A stretch of 64,000 bases of DNA from Manihot esculenta (taxonomy: Eukaryota > Streptophyta > Magnoliopsida > Malpighiales > Euphorbiaceae): assembly GCF_001659605.2 (NCBI RefSeq), contig NC_035171.2, positions 26,763,825 to 26,827,824 of the forward strand, written 5' to 3'. How positions within the stretch are numbered: the stretch's first letter is position 1; every line of letters begins with the position of its first letter. Under the pieces are notes generated by a model. That model ran no database searches and was not told the origin of the DNA. It saw nothing but the letters and a program-made list of their open reading frames with translations. Positions 24,041 to 36,300 of the stretch are shown piece after piece. The position numbers and the translations under genes were made by a program.

Positions 24041-25642
24041 TGTTAGTAATATGCCTATAGCTAATTTATTGGTTCTAGTTGGATATTATTGTTCGTATAT
24101 TTTAAGTAATTAATTATAATATTATAAAGGTAGTTATTTATCTTTAGTATTAATTTAATTAAATTTGGACTAAAGATAAAGTTTATGAAACTATATTATT
24201 TTTGTAAAGAAAATTATAATGTGGTTATAATTGTGAGATTTTTATTGCATTTAAATAATATCTTTAAATATTTCCGGTTTTTATTATGATTAGACAATGA
24301 TTAGAGTTGTTGAGACTAGTACATATTATGTTTTTTCTTTTTTGGAAGAAGCAACTGATCTCATAAGTTGAGATATGTAAAATATTTAGAACTAATATAT
24401 AGGTACTTATTTCATGAATAAATACACTGACTCGCCTGAAAAATTAATATGAAAAATAATCTGTGTCTATGGAGTACTCAAGTGATGGTTGTGTAAGTGA
24501 TTCTTTAAACTTGAAATCAATAAATAAACTTATATAGGGATTTTTATGTTTTGATTTATCTTACATGTTACTTAATTCATGAGCAACAAATAGAAATGAA
24601 TTGGATATATTAGGAACTGTATGAAGGTATTTATGCGATTGAGATATGATTCATCACCGTAGATTAAATTAGGGAATGTCTCATTTGTTCTTTGTTAGTA
24701 TTGATCATTAAATCCTTGCCAAAGTGGAATAAAATTAACAAATGAGATTTAGAATTTCATTCGATAGATAAATGACAAATAAATGAGAATTAATATGATT
24801 GAATATTGTAAACACGTTCCATGTATCAAATGTTAAATTGAGATATTTGTGATGAAGGAATATTAATTACACTAACAAACCATGCACTAAAAGGTTAAAT
24901 CAAACCACTTTTAAAATTCCGAATATTTGGATAGTCTTGACATGTTGTTAGACAATATTATTGACTTTTAAATTAATTAATTATTTAATTATATTTATTA
25001 CCAACATATTTAGAATCTAATGGGTTATACACATAAAGAATTGCATGAAAAAATAAAACAAAAAGTTAAATCAAGTAAAACTTGATTACATATAAACTGA
25101 CATTGAAATAAAATTGTAATCTGAAAGAATTATGATTTTGATCTAATTAATTAGATAGGAACTTAATTAAAATTATCTAATATTATTATGACTTACTTTA
25201 ATATAGTTGTAATTTAATTAATTAATTAATTAATTAATTAATTAAAGACTATTATATTGAAATCTTAAGATTTTTATATAAAAAGGTATCTTATGAAAAT
25301 CTGAAATAACACTTGTGAGAAACCCTTTTGAGAGCCTCCAGAATTTAGAGAAAAGGCAGAGAGCTAGCACTCAAAACCTCTCCCCTTCTCAACACCTTAG
25401 AATTGTTCTAAGATTTTTCGATTACTATTCTGTGTGGATATCGTTAGAGACCGGATACTTAAACGGTTTATAATTTGCGACAATCCAACCAAATCATCGA
25501 TCTCGTGTTTTGCTTGAAAGAAAATAAAAGATATTTATTTTCTTTTTAATTATTATTATTACTTTCTTCGTTTAAACGTGATCCATATTGATAAAAAAAT
25601 TTTATTTTATTTTTCTGCATTCAATCCAATTGAAACTCAACA
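24041..25642 (+). mobile_element. Solo LTR (1602 bp)
   Basis: Begins TGTTAGTAAT and ends ACTCAACA, so TGTT...AACA. It is flanked by AAATA on both sides (24036-24040 and 25643-25647), a 5-bp duplication as made by retroviral-type integrases. A TTATATAAAAAGG promoter motif near 25272-25285 is followed by a leader. No internal coding region is attached, the signature of recombination between two LTRs of one element. In AT-rich DNA a 5-bp match alone is weak; the combination with ends and TATA is persuasive. Confidence 0.7.
25213..25246. repeat. (TTAA)n microsatellite inside the solo LTR
   Basis: About eight TTAA/AATT tetranucleotides in a row. Confidence 0.95.
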
Positions 25643-25780
25643 AAATATAAATTAGATAAAAAACATAACATAATTTAGCATAAAAGCCCACGTAATAAAT
25701 TCAAATAGATCAATTGCTTTGTGTGATTTGTTCTAATGCTAGGAAACGTACCCATTAAACCCCAAGCCCAATAGACATCT

Positions 25781-26011
25781 TGTTAAGGATTAATTGTGTC
25801 TTAATTGTCCTTTCTTAGTTTAGTCGTTTTACTATGTAATCATTTTTTTATTTTTTTTGTCCTTATATGTCTTATTTTGTCTTAGTAAGAACTGTTAGTG
25901 ATATTTGCCTTATACACTATAAATAGGGACTCTTCTTGAATAATAGTGTAACGATTACATTTTTTAAGAGAAATGAATAAAGGAAATTTTCTTTTTCTCT
26001 ATTCTCTCACA
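25781..26011 (+). repeat. Ty1/Copia 5' LTR
   Basis: 231 bp from TGTTAAGG to CTCACA, with TATAAATA at 25918-25925 and directly followed by a primer-binding site. No matching right LTR is seen, so the element is truncated. Confidence 0.75.
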
Positions 26012-26023
26012 TGGTATCAGTGC
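26012..26023 (+). other. Copia primer-binding site (initiator tRNA-Met)
   Basis: TGGTATCAGTGC matches 11 of 12 bases of the plant Copia primer-binding site complementary to the 3' end of initiator tRNA-Met, at the expected place directly after the LTR. Confidence 0.85.
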
Positions 26024-26149
26024 CTAGGGTTTGAATCCAGGCGATTCCTCTCCTTCAAATCTAGATCTGCAACCTATGTCATGCTTGTGCTCAAAGAGAG
26101 AACATGCCAAAATGTGGAAATAGTAGTAAGAATCAGACATCAGCAATGG

Positions 26150-27471
26150 TTATCGACAAAGGACAAGCTAGCGTACAAGGAATTGAAGATTCGCTTAGCC
26201 TCCAATCATCCAATCATCCTAGTATGGTCTTAGTTTTTGCACCTCCTTATGGGAACTAACTTTAGATCTTGGAGTAGGGCTATTAAAATAGCCATAGGAA
26301 CCAAGGAGAAGTTATGGTTTGTTAAAGGAACAGTTTTGACACCTAAAAAAGATTCTGAATCTTATGAGCAATAGAAAAGATGTAATTTCATAGTCACATC
26401 TTGGATTTTGAACTCTATATCTAAAGAGTTAATCAAGGTTTCATCTACACTGTTTCTACCAGAGATCTCTAGCTAGAGATCTTAGGAAGATTCAGCGAAT
26501 GGAACGGTCCTATGATCTATCAGTTACATAGGAAAATATCTCTCATTAGTAAGGGGAATGAGTTTGTACTCGTCTACTTCACTAAGCTGAAGAGACTTTC
26601 AGATGAATTATGGTCCATGGAGACATTACCTCCCTGTATCCGTGGGGCTTCCAAGGCTATGGCCGAAGTAGCAAATAGAAACAAACTAATGCAATTACTA
26701 ATGGGACTCAGTGATGCTTTTGGATCATAAGGGACCAGATATTTGGAATAGACCCTTTACCATCAGTTGATAAAGCTTACTCAATGGTTGTTAAATTTGA
26801 GTCTCAAAGAAACGTCTTAGGGACTATGAATGAGACTATTGACTCCTTTGTGTTTTTTAACAAAGCACAGGGATAGGGATAAGGGAAATATAAAAGGTTT
26901 GGGACCAAATAAGGTAAAAGTACATGCTTTAAACTAATAGGCTATCCTGATTGGGTATAAACCTAAAACTAAGATGGGAGGTCAATCTAACAAAGGACAT
27001 AAAGGTCCAAGGGTTGTAGCAGCTATTGAAGGATCCAACATTGAAGAGGATAACCCTATGGATCCCCCTGATACTGCTATAAAGATTGATGAACTTACTG
27101 TGATGCTGAATTCTTTGCAACAAGAAATGACTAAACTTATGAAAGGCAGCACAACCTTCACTGCTAGCACCTCCACTCAAGCCGGATATGATTCCAAATC
27201 ATATCTCATAGACTTTGCTGGTAAATCTCATTCACTAAAAACCTGCACTGTTAAATTGTATAGTGACACTAGCTGGATTCTAGACACTAGTGCCACAGAT
27301 CATATGTCCTCAAATAAGTCATTATTCACTTCCTTTGAACAATTGCAAAAATGCATACCTGTCTCATTCCCTGATGCAACTTCAATGCAAGTATCACATT
27401 CAGGATATGTTAGTTTGTTTAGCATCAAGCCAATTCACTTCTTGTATTCCATACTACTAACAAGTAAATAA
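26150..27471 (+). pseudogene. Copia gag and start of protease, decayed and truncated
   Basis: Plus-strand frames give the Copia gag-type N-terminus (LASNHP, SWSRAIKIAIGTKEKL, LNSISKELI), then FTKLKRLSDELW, KLMQLLMGLSDAFGS, KFESQRNV and a zinc-knuckle-side motif LIGYPDW. The end carries WILDTSATDHM, the protease active-site region of Copia polyproteins (DTGA altered to DTSA). Multiple stops and frame changes occur. Integrase, RT and RNase H are absent; the sequence stops being coding at about 27470. Confidence 0.8.
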
Positions 27472-27644
27472 TGGTGAGTTTCACTCAAATCATCATGCAT
27501 AAATAAACTTTATTATTAAGTAAGCACGTGCATAATTCTTACCGATTAAGTAAGCATGTCAATTTTTATGCATTCTAATTTAAGAGAGCTGCATTTTACC
27601 ATATTTTGCATCAACTTTTCTTAATTGATAAGAACTTATAGACA

Positions 27645-28935
27645 TGGTAAGTGAGTATTGATCCCACAGAGACCTTAATCCTGTTTAATTTAGATGACCA
27701 ATTTGAAATAGAATGGTAGTTTAATACAAAAAGTGAGAAAAAGAGAATCTTTTGATGAAAATAGTTTTTCCTTGGGCAAGCCAATAAAATAGACTTAAAA
27801 GAAAAAATAAATAATGTAATTGAAAATTGAGAAACAAATAATTAATTAAAACTTTTAGCTGAAGGTGATCAAATTGAGGTGTTCTGCAGTTGATTATTGA
27901 TTAAAAAAACATTTATTTTATTATTTATTGTTTGGTTATAGTGGTCAAACACGCGAATTCCACCAATTCTTCTTTATGAATAAATTAATCCGCTTCGCGC
28001 TTAAATTAATTTCTAGTTAACTAACAACCTCAACATGCGTGTAGATTTAATTAGTCAACTGCGTTAAGAGAGAAGAACCCAAACTTGATCAATAAAAACA
28101 CGAGTTTTATTTAAATCAAATATGTCAATTTCTTAACATAAACTAATATGTTAATTACTATTTGTTATTAATCCAATTAAACAATTACGGATTTAATTAG
28201 ATTAATTAGCTATAAGTTGTTTTCTCAAGAGATTCAATAGGCCTCTTGAATTCTCAAGAAAACAACAATGGATGTGATGTTCCTCGAAATCAGAAATTGA
28301 CAAAAAATAGAAATAAAATGAAGAGAGTTTAAGTGCATAACCTCACAACTTGAACAAACCTCAATTTAATTTAACGTTCAACTAAAAATAAATTGTTTAG
28401 CCACTCATGACCATAATAAAATTATAAAAATTAAGCAAAAGGTGAAGAAGAAGAAAATAAAATGGAGAAGAAGGTGGGGGCAGCAAAAGAGGAAATGAGA
28501 GTGAGAGGTAGAATATGATTCCCTAGGTTTAATGTTAGGAGCCTTTATATAGGCACAAAAGGATAAAACTTAATAATTTAAAATAAAATATACTACTTCA
28601 ATCTTATCTCTATCATAGTCTTATCTATATCCTAATCCGATTGAGTTTGATTCAACTCGACCCCATTTGAAGCTGATCTTATCCTTGCTTAGGTGGCAAA
28701 ATCTATCTTATTTATCCATTGTCTTGGGCTACAGGTTTGGTCAAGGTTGTAGCCTCCCAGTATAAAAAATCCTTTAATTCAGCTTTTTCTTCAGCTTTTT
28801 CTTCTTCTTTTTCTCTACTTCTGCTCACAAACCTGTCCAAAATTAAATTCAAATTAAATTTAAATATTTATATCAAAATTATAGTAAAATCAAGGAATTA
28901 AATGAGGAAAAAATTGTGAGTTTTGTAACTCATCA
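27645..28935 (-). mobile_element. LTR-like repeat, minus orientation
   Basis: Read on the minus strand it begins TGATGAGTTACAAAACTC, contains a TATATAAAGGC promoter motif (near 28540-28550), a leader, long non-coding sequence and ends with CTGTGGGATCAATACTCACT. The end resembles CTGTGGGTTCGACACTCATC in the plus-oriented block at 44013-44935, suggesting the same family. No target duplication was found, so ends are approximate. Confidence 0.4.
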
Positions 28936-30865
28936 ATAACAAAAGTGTATTTATGGCTTATCCTTCCAATAAGGTATAATTCATGCAAATCCAATTATTC
29001 TAATTTATGCTATGAATTTTTTTTACAAGCTCTTCAATAAGATCTTAATCAGTCCAGTATTAGTACTTATTTCTAATATCACAAAATATATCAAATGCAT
29101 GTATTTTTATACAAATTCAAGTTTAAGTGTCTATATAAAATTTTAGGTATACTTCTTAGGATTCATTTGACACTGATCTTAACTAATTTCATTGTGTATA
29201 GAATTAGATAGTATAATCGATACAGTCTGTTCAAGATGCTCTATCACTGTAACCAGTTTAAGACCACTTGCAATTTACATTATTTTATCTACAGATTCAG
29301 AACTTGGTCAATTCATGAAAATTTTATCTCTTTGTCTCAACTTTCATTTAGTATATTTTAAGCCTAATTTCAATAACTACACAATGAGTTATGAAACTGC
29401 TAACACATGCTGCCCTATTAAAGCCTATCTTGCCAGATTTGCACTTTTAACTCCCATGTTAAATTTCTTTACTTTAAACCTTTCAGAAAATCAAAGAAAA
29501 ATAGAAAATCAGAAAATCATACAAATACCAAACCTTTCTTGAATTTCTCTTTCTTTTTCACTTCTACTCTCTAGCAATCTCATTTCTCTATGATATTCCT
29601 TCACTTAGGTAAATTTATATCTTAAGAAAGGGTTGAATAAATTGAAAAAGTAAATCTTTCTAATTCAAATTCATGCATGAAGAAATGAGAAAATACTATT
29701 TCCTACACATTTCTAAGCTCACCTTTGATTTTTAACTTTGGTGCATATGGAACTTTAAACTTTTCCTTCTTCAATTCTTTCATTATATGACTTTTTCTTT
29801 AGCTCTTGATCTTAGGGTGAATTTTGGTTAAAGAAAGAAGTTGATTTGGTGAGGGATTGACTTAGTTTTGGTAGAAGAAAGAAATATAAGATATTTGCTT
29901 TTCAATGGCATAAGGTTCAGTAATAGGGTAGGTGGAAGAAGACAACCCATTTCTCATTTGCTTTGTCATTTCTATCATGCTTAGTTAGGTGAGAAATGAA
30001 TGGTTTAGATGAAGAGGTGAAAAAATGAAGGACTAAAATTGAATTTTGCCTTTAAACTTTCCATATTCACACTTTAATCTACTGAACTCTTAACATGTTT
30101 CAATTTATTTTCACACTTTCAATATTCGTAGATTGGCCTACTAAATTATGCTTTTAGCCTTTAACAGTCCATTGTACTAAGGTAAGCATGTTGGATTTTA
30201 ACAAGCACCTCAAGTGAGTATGTCAGGAAACCCTAAGCGCATCTCGAAAGTGACTTATTTTCGACTTGCTAATTACACCGTCTATTTTATTTCTTGATAT
30301 GTTCGTTTTTTATTTTAGTTTTCTATGATTCAGTTATTAACAATTTAGTATTATACTAACACCTCCCCTAGGTAACTTAGGGTAAACTAGCACTTCCTCT
30401 AATATCACTTGCTCTAATAGTGAAATAGTCTAATTCATACCTAGTGATATCACTATTTCTAATTATGGATTTGAGGATGTTACAAAACCAGATAGATATA
30501 ACAGTCTACTTTGGATGAATCATTCCTAATGAACTAGCGTTCTATGAATGTGAACGTTTTATAGCATTTTGTACAAGTACGTTTCTTCATCATATTATCA
30601 ACTTCTTAAAAATGAAACGACTACCAAAAGTTAAAGAAAAATAGATTTTATTTATTTATTTAAACAACCTTTAATTAATTAAATTATTTATTATTTATGC
30701 CTAGAAATATAAGATAGTTATTTCAAATTAATATTATAATATATGGCTTTAAGGTGCATATTTTCAACACGAACATGTAGGATACCTAATATGTGGCTTC
30801 ATATACAAATTATATGATGATAGCAGTACTGTGAAACTATGGCTGACATGCTATATCCTAATACC
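28936..30865. other. Intergenic sequence, probably decayed repeat
   Basis: Moderately AT-rich, with an open frame of 116 codons at 29192-29542 that lacks recognisable motifs. Composition is less biased than pure spacer and is likely old transposon sequence. I recognise nothing specific. Confidence 0.4.
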
Positions 30866-31045
30866 AACTTCAATTCCTACCGAGCGAATCGATTCAGACT
30901 GAATCAGACTGACTCGATTCAAATTGGTTTCTGTTCAAAATCAATTCGGTTAGATTTTCACAAATACTAAAATTTTGAGTTTCAGTGTATTTGATTCGAT
31001 TCGATTTAATTTTAAATCGAATTGATCGAATTTCCACCCTTATCT
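30866..31045. mobile_element. Partial copy of the CGAAT-rich MITE
   Basis: Aligns by eye with the right half of 21060-21533: shared ACAAATACTAAAATTT-like core, TTCGATTCGATT runs and a TCCACCC end. The other half is missing. Like the first copy it adjoins an RNase H fragment. Confidence 0.55.
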
Positions 31046-31435
31046 AGAGAGTTGTGCTATTCATGAATATAATGGATATGTGGTGTTTGCGGTAGTTAAG
31101 AGACTGCATGTATGGTGGGATCTAGGAATAGCAAAAGCTCAAGCAATTAAGTTTGGGATTACACACGCCTTGCAAGCTGGTATATCAAAGCCTGATTATT
31201 AAGATGGACAATCTGCTCGCAGTAAATGGTTTGCAGGGCTTAACAGTAGTCTCACCCTATCATGAGTACATGATATTCCACTGCTATGTAATAATTTTAA
31301 CTCGGCTACTTTTCAACATATCAGCACTCATTAGCTTATAAATTAGCAAAATTTGAGAATTCGAGTGCCAAGTTTGAAGTTGTTTGGCGGGTCAATCTTC
31401 CACCCCGCTTGTTATCTGTGGCAATGTTGGATATC
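31046..31435 (+). pseudogene. RNase H domain fragment (plus strand)
   Basis: Frames encode AIHEYNGYVVFAVVKRLH, WDLGIAKAQAIKFGITHALQ (catalytic Glu position replaced by Lys in AKAQAIKFG), then after a frameshift near 31190 IIKMDNLLAVNG, and further on a SLAHKLAKF-like segment. This is the layout of plant RNase H-like domains from LINE-type elements. Several stops and frame changes show it is dead. Confidence 0.6.
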
Positions 31436-33010
31436 TAGCATGCACTTTCTTAACATTTTTATCTTTGTACTTTATTCCTTTTAAAAAAGTCAATAGGTAT
31501 TAAAAATTTAAAACTTTTGACTGTAATTTAATTTAAATTTTTAAAATTTATAAAATTTAAAATTATATTCAATTTTAAAATTTAAATTAAAAAAGCATAT
31601 CTTAGCAGTATGATAATATCATGTGAATTATTTTATCATATATATGACACTTAAAAATGGACTATTGATAAAAAAAATTTTAAAAATTTTTAATATTTAT
31701 AATTTAATCTAAACTTTTAAAATTTGATATAATTTAATTTAAAATCTCTAAATTTATTATCCTTCGCTACTGAATTTCTAAAACTTCATTTTTATATTTC
31801 CTCCCGTTCTTTTTGATGTAAGAAATAGCAAATCATACATATTCTCTAATGCAGTATTTATATTTGTTTCAAGTGCTAATTGACATTATTAAGCGATATC
31901 AAGATATCAGTAACACAGATATAGACAGTGAAACTACAATTTTTATTTTGATGACATTGAAATAATTTTTTGTTGTGAATATAGTTAAATTTATTATAAA
32001 ATACATATGACAATATACTTAAAAAGTGAAAAATTAACTTAAAAAGTAAAAATTTAACAAATATAATAAATATAGTTAAATTTATTGTGAAGTACAATTC
32101 ATAATCAATAGAAAAAAACTTAAATTGTAATTTTTTGATTGGGATAAAAAAAATAAATTGAAAGATTTTAAATTAAATTTTACTGATTTATGAAAATTTA
32201 AATTAAATTATAAATAATAAAAAATTTTAAACTTTTTTCCAATATCTTTTTATCGTACATTTCATGCAAATATAATAAAATGTGCATGAAATTGCCTAAT
32301 CAGCGAGTGAGTTCTAAAATTAAATACAATTGTATCTAATTTTATCAATTTTTAAATGTTTAAATTAAATTACAAAATAGTAAGCTTTGAAAATTTTATA
32401 CATTTTAAAAAAGATATTTTTGTGGTTTCAATTTCTTTTTTCTGATGTCCAATCAGCAAAAAAGGTATCACGTCCAAGCTTTCATTCAATTAAACAAACA
32501 CAATTACCTTGTCTTAAACCAGTAATTTTATTTCCAAGCTTTCATTCAAGTAAACACACACAGTAGGCAACAGCAGTAAGCAAGCAAATGTGAGACTATA
32601 AATGGAAGGACGTGCCTGCAAACCAATTGCTTCCTCTTCATTAAACCACATCATATAAGAATGTTTTAACTACTTTACAATCTGTAGCCACCGCCACTCT
32701 AAAGCTCCAGAAACCACCACCCAAAAAAAAAAAAAAAAAACATAAAGAAAACCAAAAAAGCAATAAACCCCAACTCCAAAAAGCCCATAAACCAATATTT
32801 TAATAGTGTTTCGTAGACTATACTCATTACAAAATTTTTCTTAAAAAATAAAAAAAAGAATATTTTCTAACCCCTAACCAAAAAATTTATAACATTCATC
32901 CACCTTCCTAAATGATTTCCATGCGACACTACCATACTACTCCTAAAGCCCCTCCCGAGGATAACTTGCCAACATCCCAGAAGCAATCGCATAGACACAG
33001 TGACAAACTA
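31436..33010. other. Intergenic sequence between RNase H fragment and SAD2 3' end
   Basis: AT-rich to about 32400, then less biased. A motif CCAAGCTTTCATTCAA recurs 60 bases apart (32474 and 32534), and TATAAATG lies at 32597-32604 on the plus strand followed by a C/T-rich leader, but no coding sequence follows. An A18 run lies near 32724. The part from about 33010 up to 33389 is likely the SAD2 3' untranslated region. Confidence 0.4.
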
Positions 33011-33389
33011 GACACCCCAAAATGTAAAACTTCTTTGGGAGGGAAAAAAAATCAAAAACAAAAAGACAATGCAAAACGCAATGAGATAGGCTTCTTCTGC
33101 ATAGAATTGGCCAGACTCATAAAAATAAAAATGAATGCCTCGAAACCATGGTAGATTTACAGCAAAAAATTCCCAATCCCACAACTCACTAAGCATTTGG
33201 GAACTCAGGCCTGCAGTGTACCAATAATCTGAACCTGAAAACACTTCCAGGGCTTACTGATCTCGACGACCATTGAACCACTGCTTCAGAGAGACTGGCA
33301 ACAACTCTCCATCCATCTATGAATAAATGGAATATGCAGTTAATGCAAAACTAATGCAAATGTAAGCCACGATGTATTCAATGGTTAAG

Positions 33390-36300
33390 TTATGAAGCAA
33401 CAGTAGCCGATGCCTGCTCCATTCTTTCCTTTTCAATCTCAACTCTCCTCTGTTCAGCATGCTGGGCAACACCATGGGCTAGAGCTTGGTGGCGGAAGTC
33501 CAGTGTCTGTGTAAGATTCTGAAACCTCGGTGGATCTGATGCTTGCATGACTTCATTCAAATTAACGACAAATTAGAGTAGTTGCAAGTCAGATGAGACC
33601 AAAAGAATTGGATGCCAACCTAAATACACAATAGGGAAACCCCTACCTTTGATAGTATCCATAAAGAAAATGAAAGGATCCACCTCATCAATTGGTGATT
33701 GCAACTCTTCATCATCGCTGTAGTCATCATCTGAGTCCTCATCGTCATCGTCATGTGGGTGGAAAGCCTTTGCCTGTCATGATCAAGAAAAAACACAGGA
33801 TTGAAGTGAGAATTAAATAACCCGTGGAACCAGAGAAAACCACTTATCAATATAGAAAAAGGATAAGAAAATTCATCAAATTTTGATCAATCCTTCGAAT
33901 CAAAGATTTGAAACCAGCCTAGTAGATAGAATTATGTGAAATCCCTCCCTCAATATATGAACTTATTTCAAAATTGCCCTTCAATTCCATGGGTTTAAAT
34001 GGTATCAAGGAACATGGAAAATTTCCCAAATCCTGGATATGAAAATCTAGGCTTCTTCACCCATGAATTTGAGCCGTTTCATGAGTTGTACAAAACATCT
34101 CAAAAACATGAAGTATCTAATAGGGGAATCATGCCAAAAAAAAATCTCAGAGGGTGAAACCAGTATGCATAGCCTAGATCATCATTCTGTACAGATCTAG
34201 CTTCAGAAGTAATTTGATAACCAACTCAAAAGTAATTTCAGTGTTCCATTCAAAGCACTGAATGATGGATTGTTTCCTAACTAACATCATAACATAAAAT
34301 AATTAGTATTGGATAAAACCAGCTTAAAATGAATGAAATGATTGAAGGGTAGGGTTACAGTAGCATCTTCTGTGCACTAGCTGATAATTTGTCTTAGAAT
34401 CAAATAAACAGTGCAAGCAGATCAAGGAAAGCTGGTCTAGAGCCATCAATAGTTAGGGTGCTGGAGAAATGCATGGCAGGCCACAGGTAACAGAACCCCA
34501 TTAATTTAACACGATTTAACATAAATAGCACAGTAATTTTCCATTCACTGATTTGGCAAGACATGCATCCCCCAAATATCGGGTTCCCAAAGGAAGTCAT
34601 TCATCCATCCTCCATTAAAATGTTGGCTTCCAGAAATTGATCTTCTTGCACCAAAATTTTCAAGTCTCTAGCTCTTTAAACTTCAGCATCCCACAAAGTG
34701 TATCCTCTTTGAAGAGGTTTCAATTGAAGGTGAATCAACTAAGGCATTGCCATGTCAAACTTGATATAGTAGCCATCCTTTACTAGTGAAGATAATGTGA
34801 AAGAAATTACAGGATGAAAAAGAAAGGTAATAGAGTAATTGAACACAAAAATATAGGTGCATCAACATTCTAAAAAGCAAATATGTACACACATTTCCAG
34901 ATGCATAGCAAGTTCATTCATATTTCAAATCTGAGGATTTAAGATAAGCACATAAAGAACTCCTGCTAACCCTAAATTTATATTAAAAACTACATATGAT
35001 GCCAACATATTTGAGAACATAAAAGTTTAAATGAAAAATAAAAAGCAGGGGGTTTCCAACAAATGCAGATACAAGGAAATCCACACACCTGCGCAGCTAA
35101 CTTCTGAAGTCTACTGCTGTCAGCTTCATCCCCATCCTCGACATCCACTCCCATGTCCTTGTCAGACCCTTCACCATCATCTTCATCATCAGTCTGGAAA
35201 CCATCCATATCATCATCATCTTCAGCTGCTTCTTCCTTTTCAGCTTCTGTGCACACATCCAACACCAATGAGTATTAATGTAGCAAAAATTCATAATTAA
35301 GAGAGAAAAAAAATGAAGCATAGTGAAACAAAGGCAGGCCTGGAAGAAGGGGGAAGTCACAGAGACCTGCAACTTGATCCTTGTATGAAACTAGGAGATC
35401 AAGAGTGGTCCTGAAAACACGTTCTAAGGCCTCTCCAGGTAATTGAGTCGCAGGAAGGGCCAGTAGTGATGTCAACCCCAAGCAACAAACTTTTTTGTCA
35501 TGCTCCCTGTGCCAGACATTACTTAGATGGCCCAACAAACCAACACAAAAGGAATACAACATAAAACTTGATTTAAATATTTATCCCATAATTCATCAAA
35601 GCCCAATGTCAGAGAAATGAAGCACCTGACAGATTACCTTTTAAAATTAGCCAGTGCACCACTCTTTTTCACTTGTTGCAACATCTGGAACCAAAGGTTG
35701 AAAATCTCAGCAGCAACACCAAGCTTTTGCAGTACGCTCAGCGTCAAAGCTGCATTATAGTAAAGGGCATCTGCGATCTGCAGCAAATACATATTTGTTT
35801 CATTAAAAGGAAATGTCAATTCAACCTTCAATAAAAGACCATTATACTAAACAATGAGACCTTTACTAGCACTAAATAAAGAACGAGGAAAACTTGAGCA
35901 ATATCTTTTTTCTTTAATTCATTATTCTGTCTTACAAATTAGTTTGGGTTGACAAATTCAATAATGTCTGATAAAAAAAATTTAGAAGCATTGGTACCTT
36001 GTTGAATAAAAGTCTACAGGAAGGAGGTTAAAAAGACATTTTAGAAAGGTGCAAAACGTGTGATAGTTCACAGTAGTGTGTATGGATAGAGAAACAAGAG
36101 TATTTACAAGACATTATTAAGCATGATCACCACTTCTAAATATTAAAACAGAATAGACAAAGTGGGGTGAGAAGGATAATTCTCATAAGAAAGAGGCTCT
36201 TCAGTAACGAAGGCTAACTAATTATCCTTACCACTTGAATGAGAAGACATTTCAAGTATGATTTTTCTGCTCGATGCAACCGCTCAACAGTGATTCTCAG

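Noticed and set aside
33008..33244. Minus-strand 78-codon frame after the SAD2 stop, considered as an extra exon
   Set aside because: SAD2 ends with a stop in an exon that completes the family length; this stretch fits a 3' untranslated region better.
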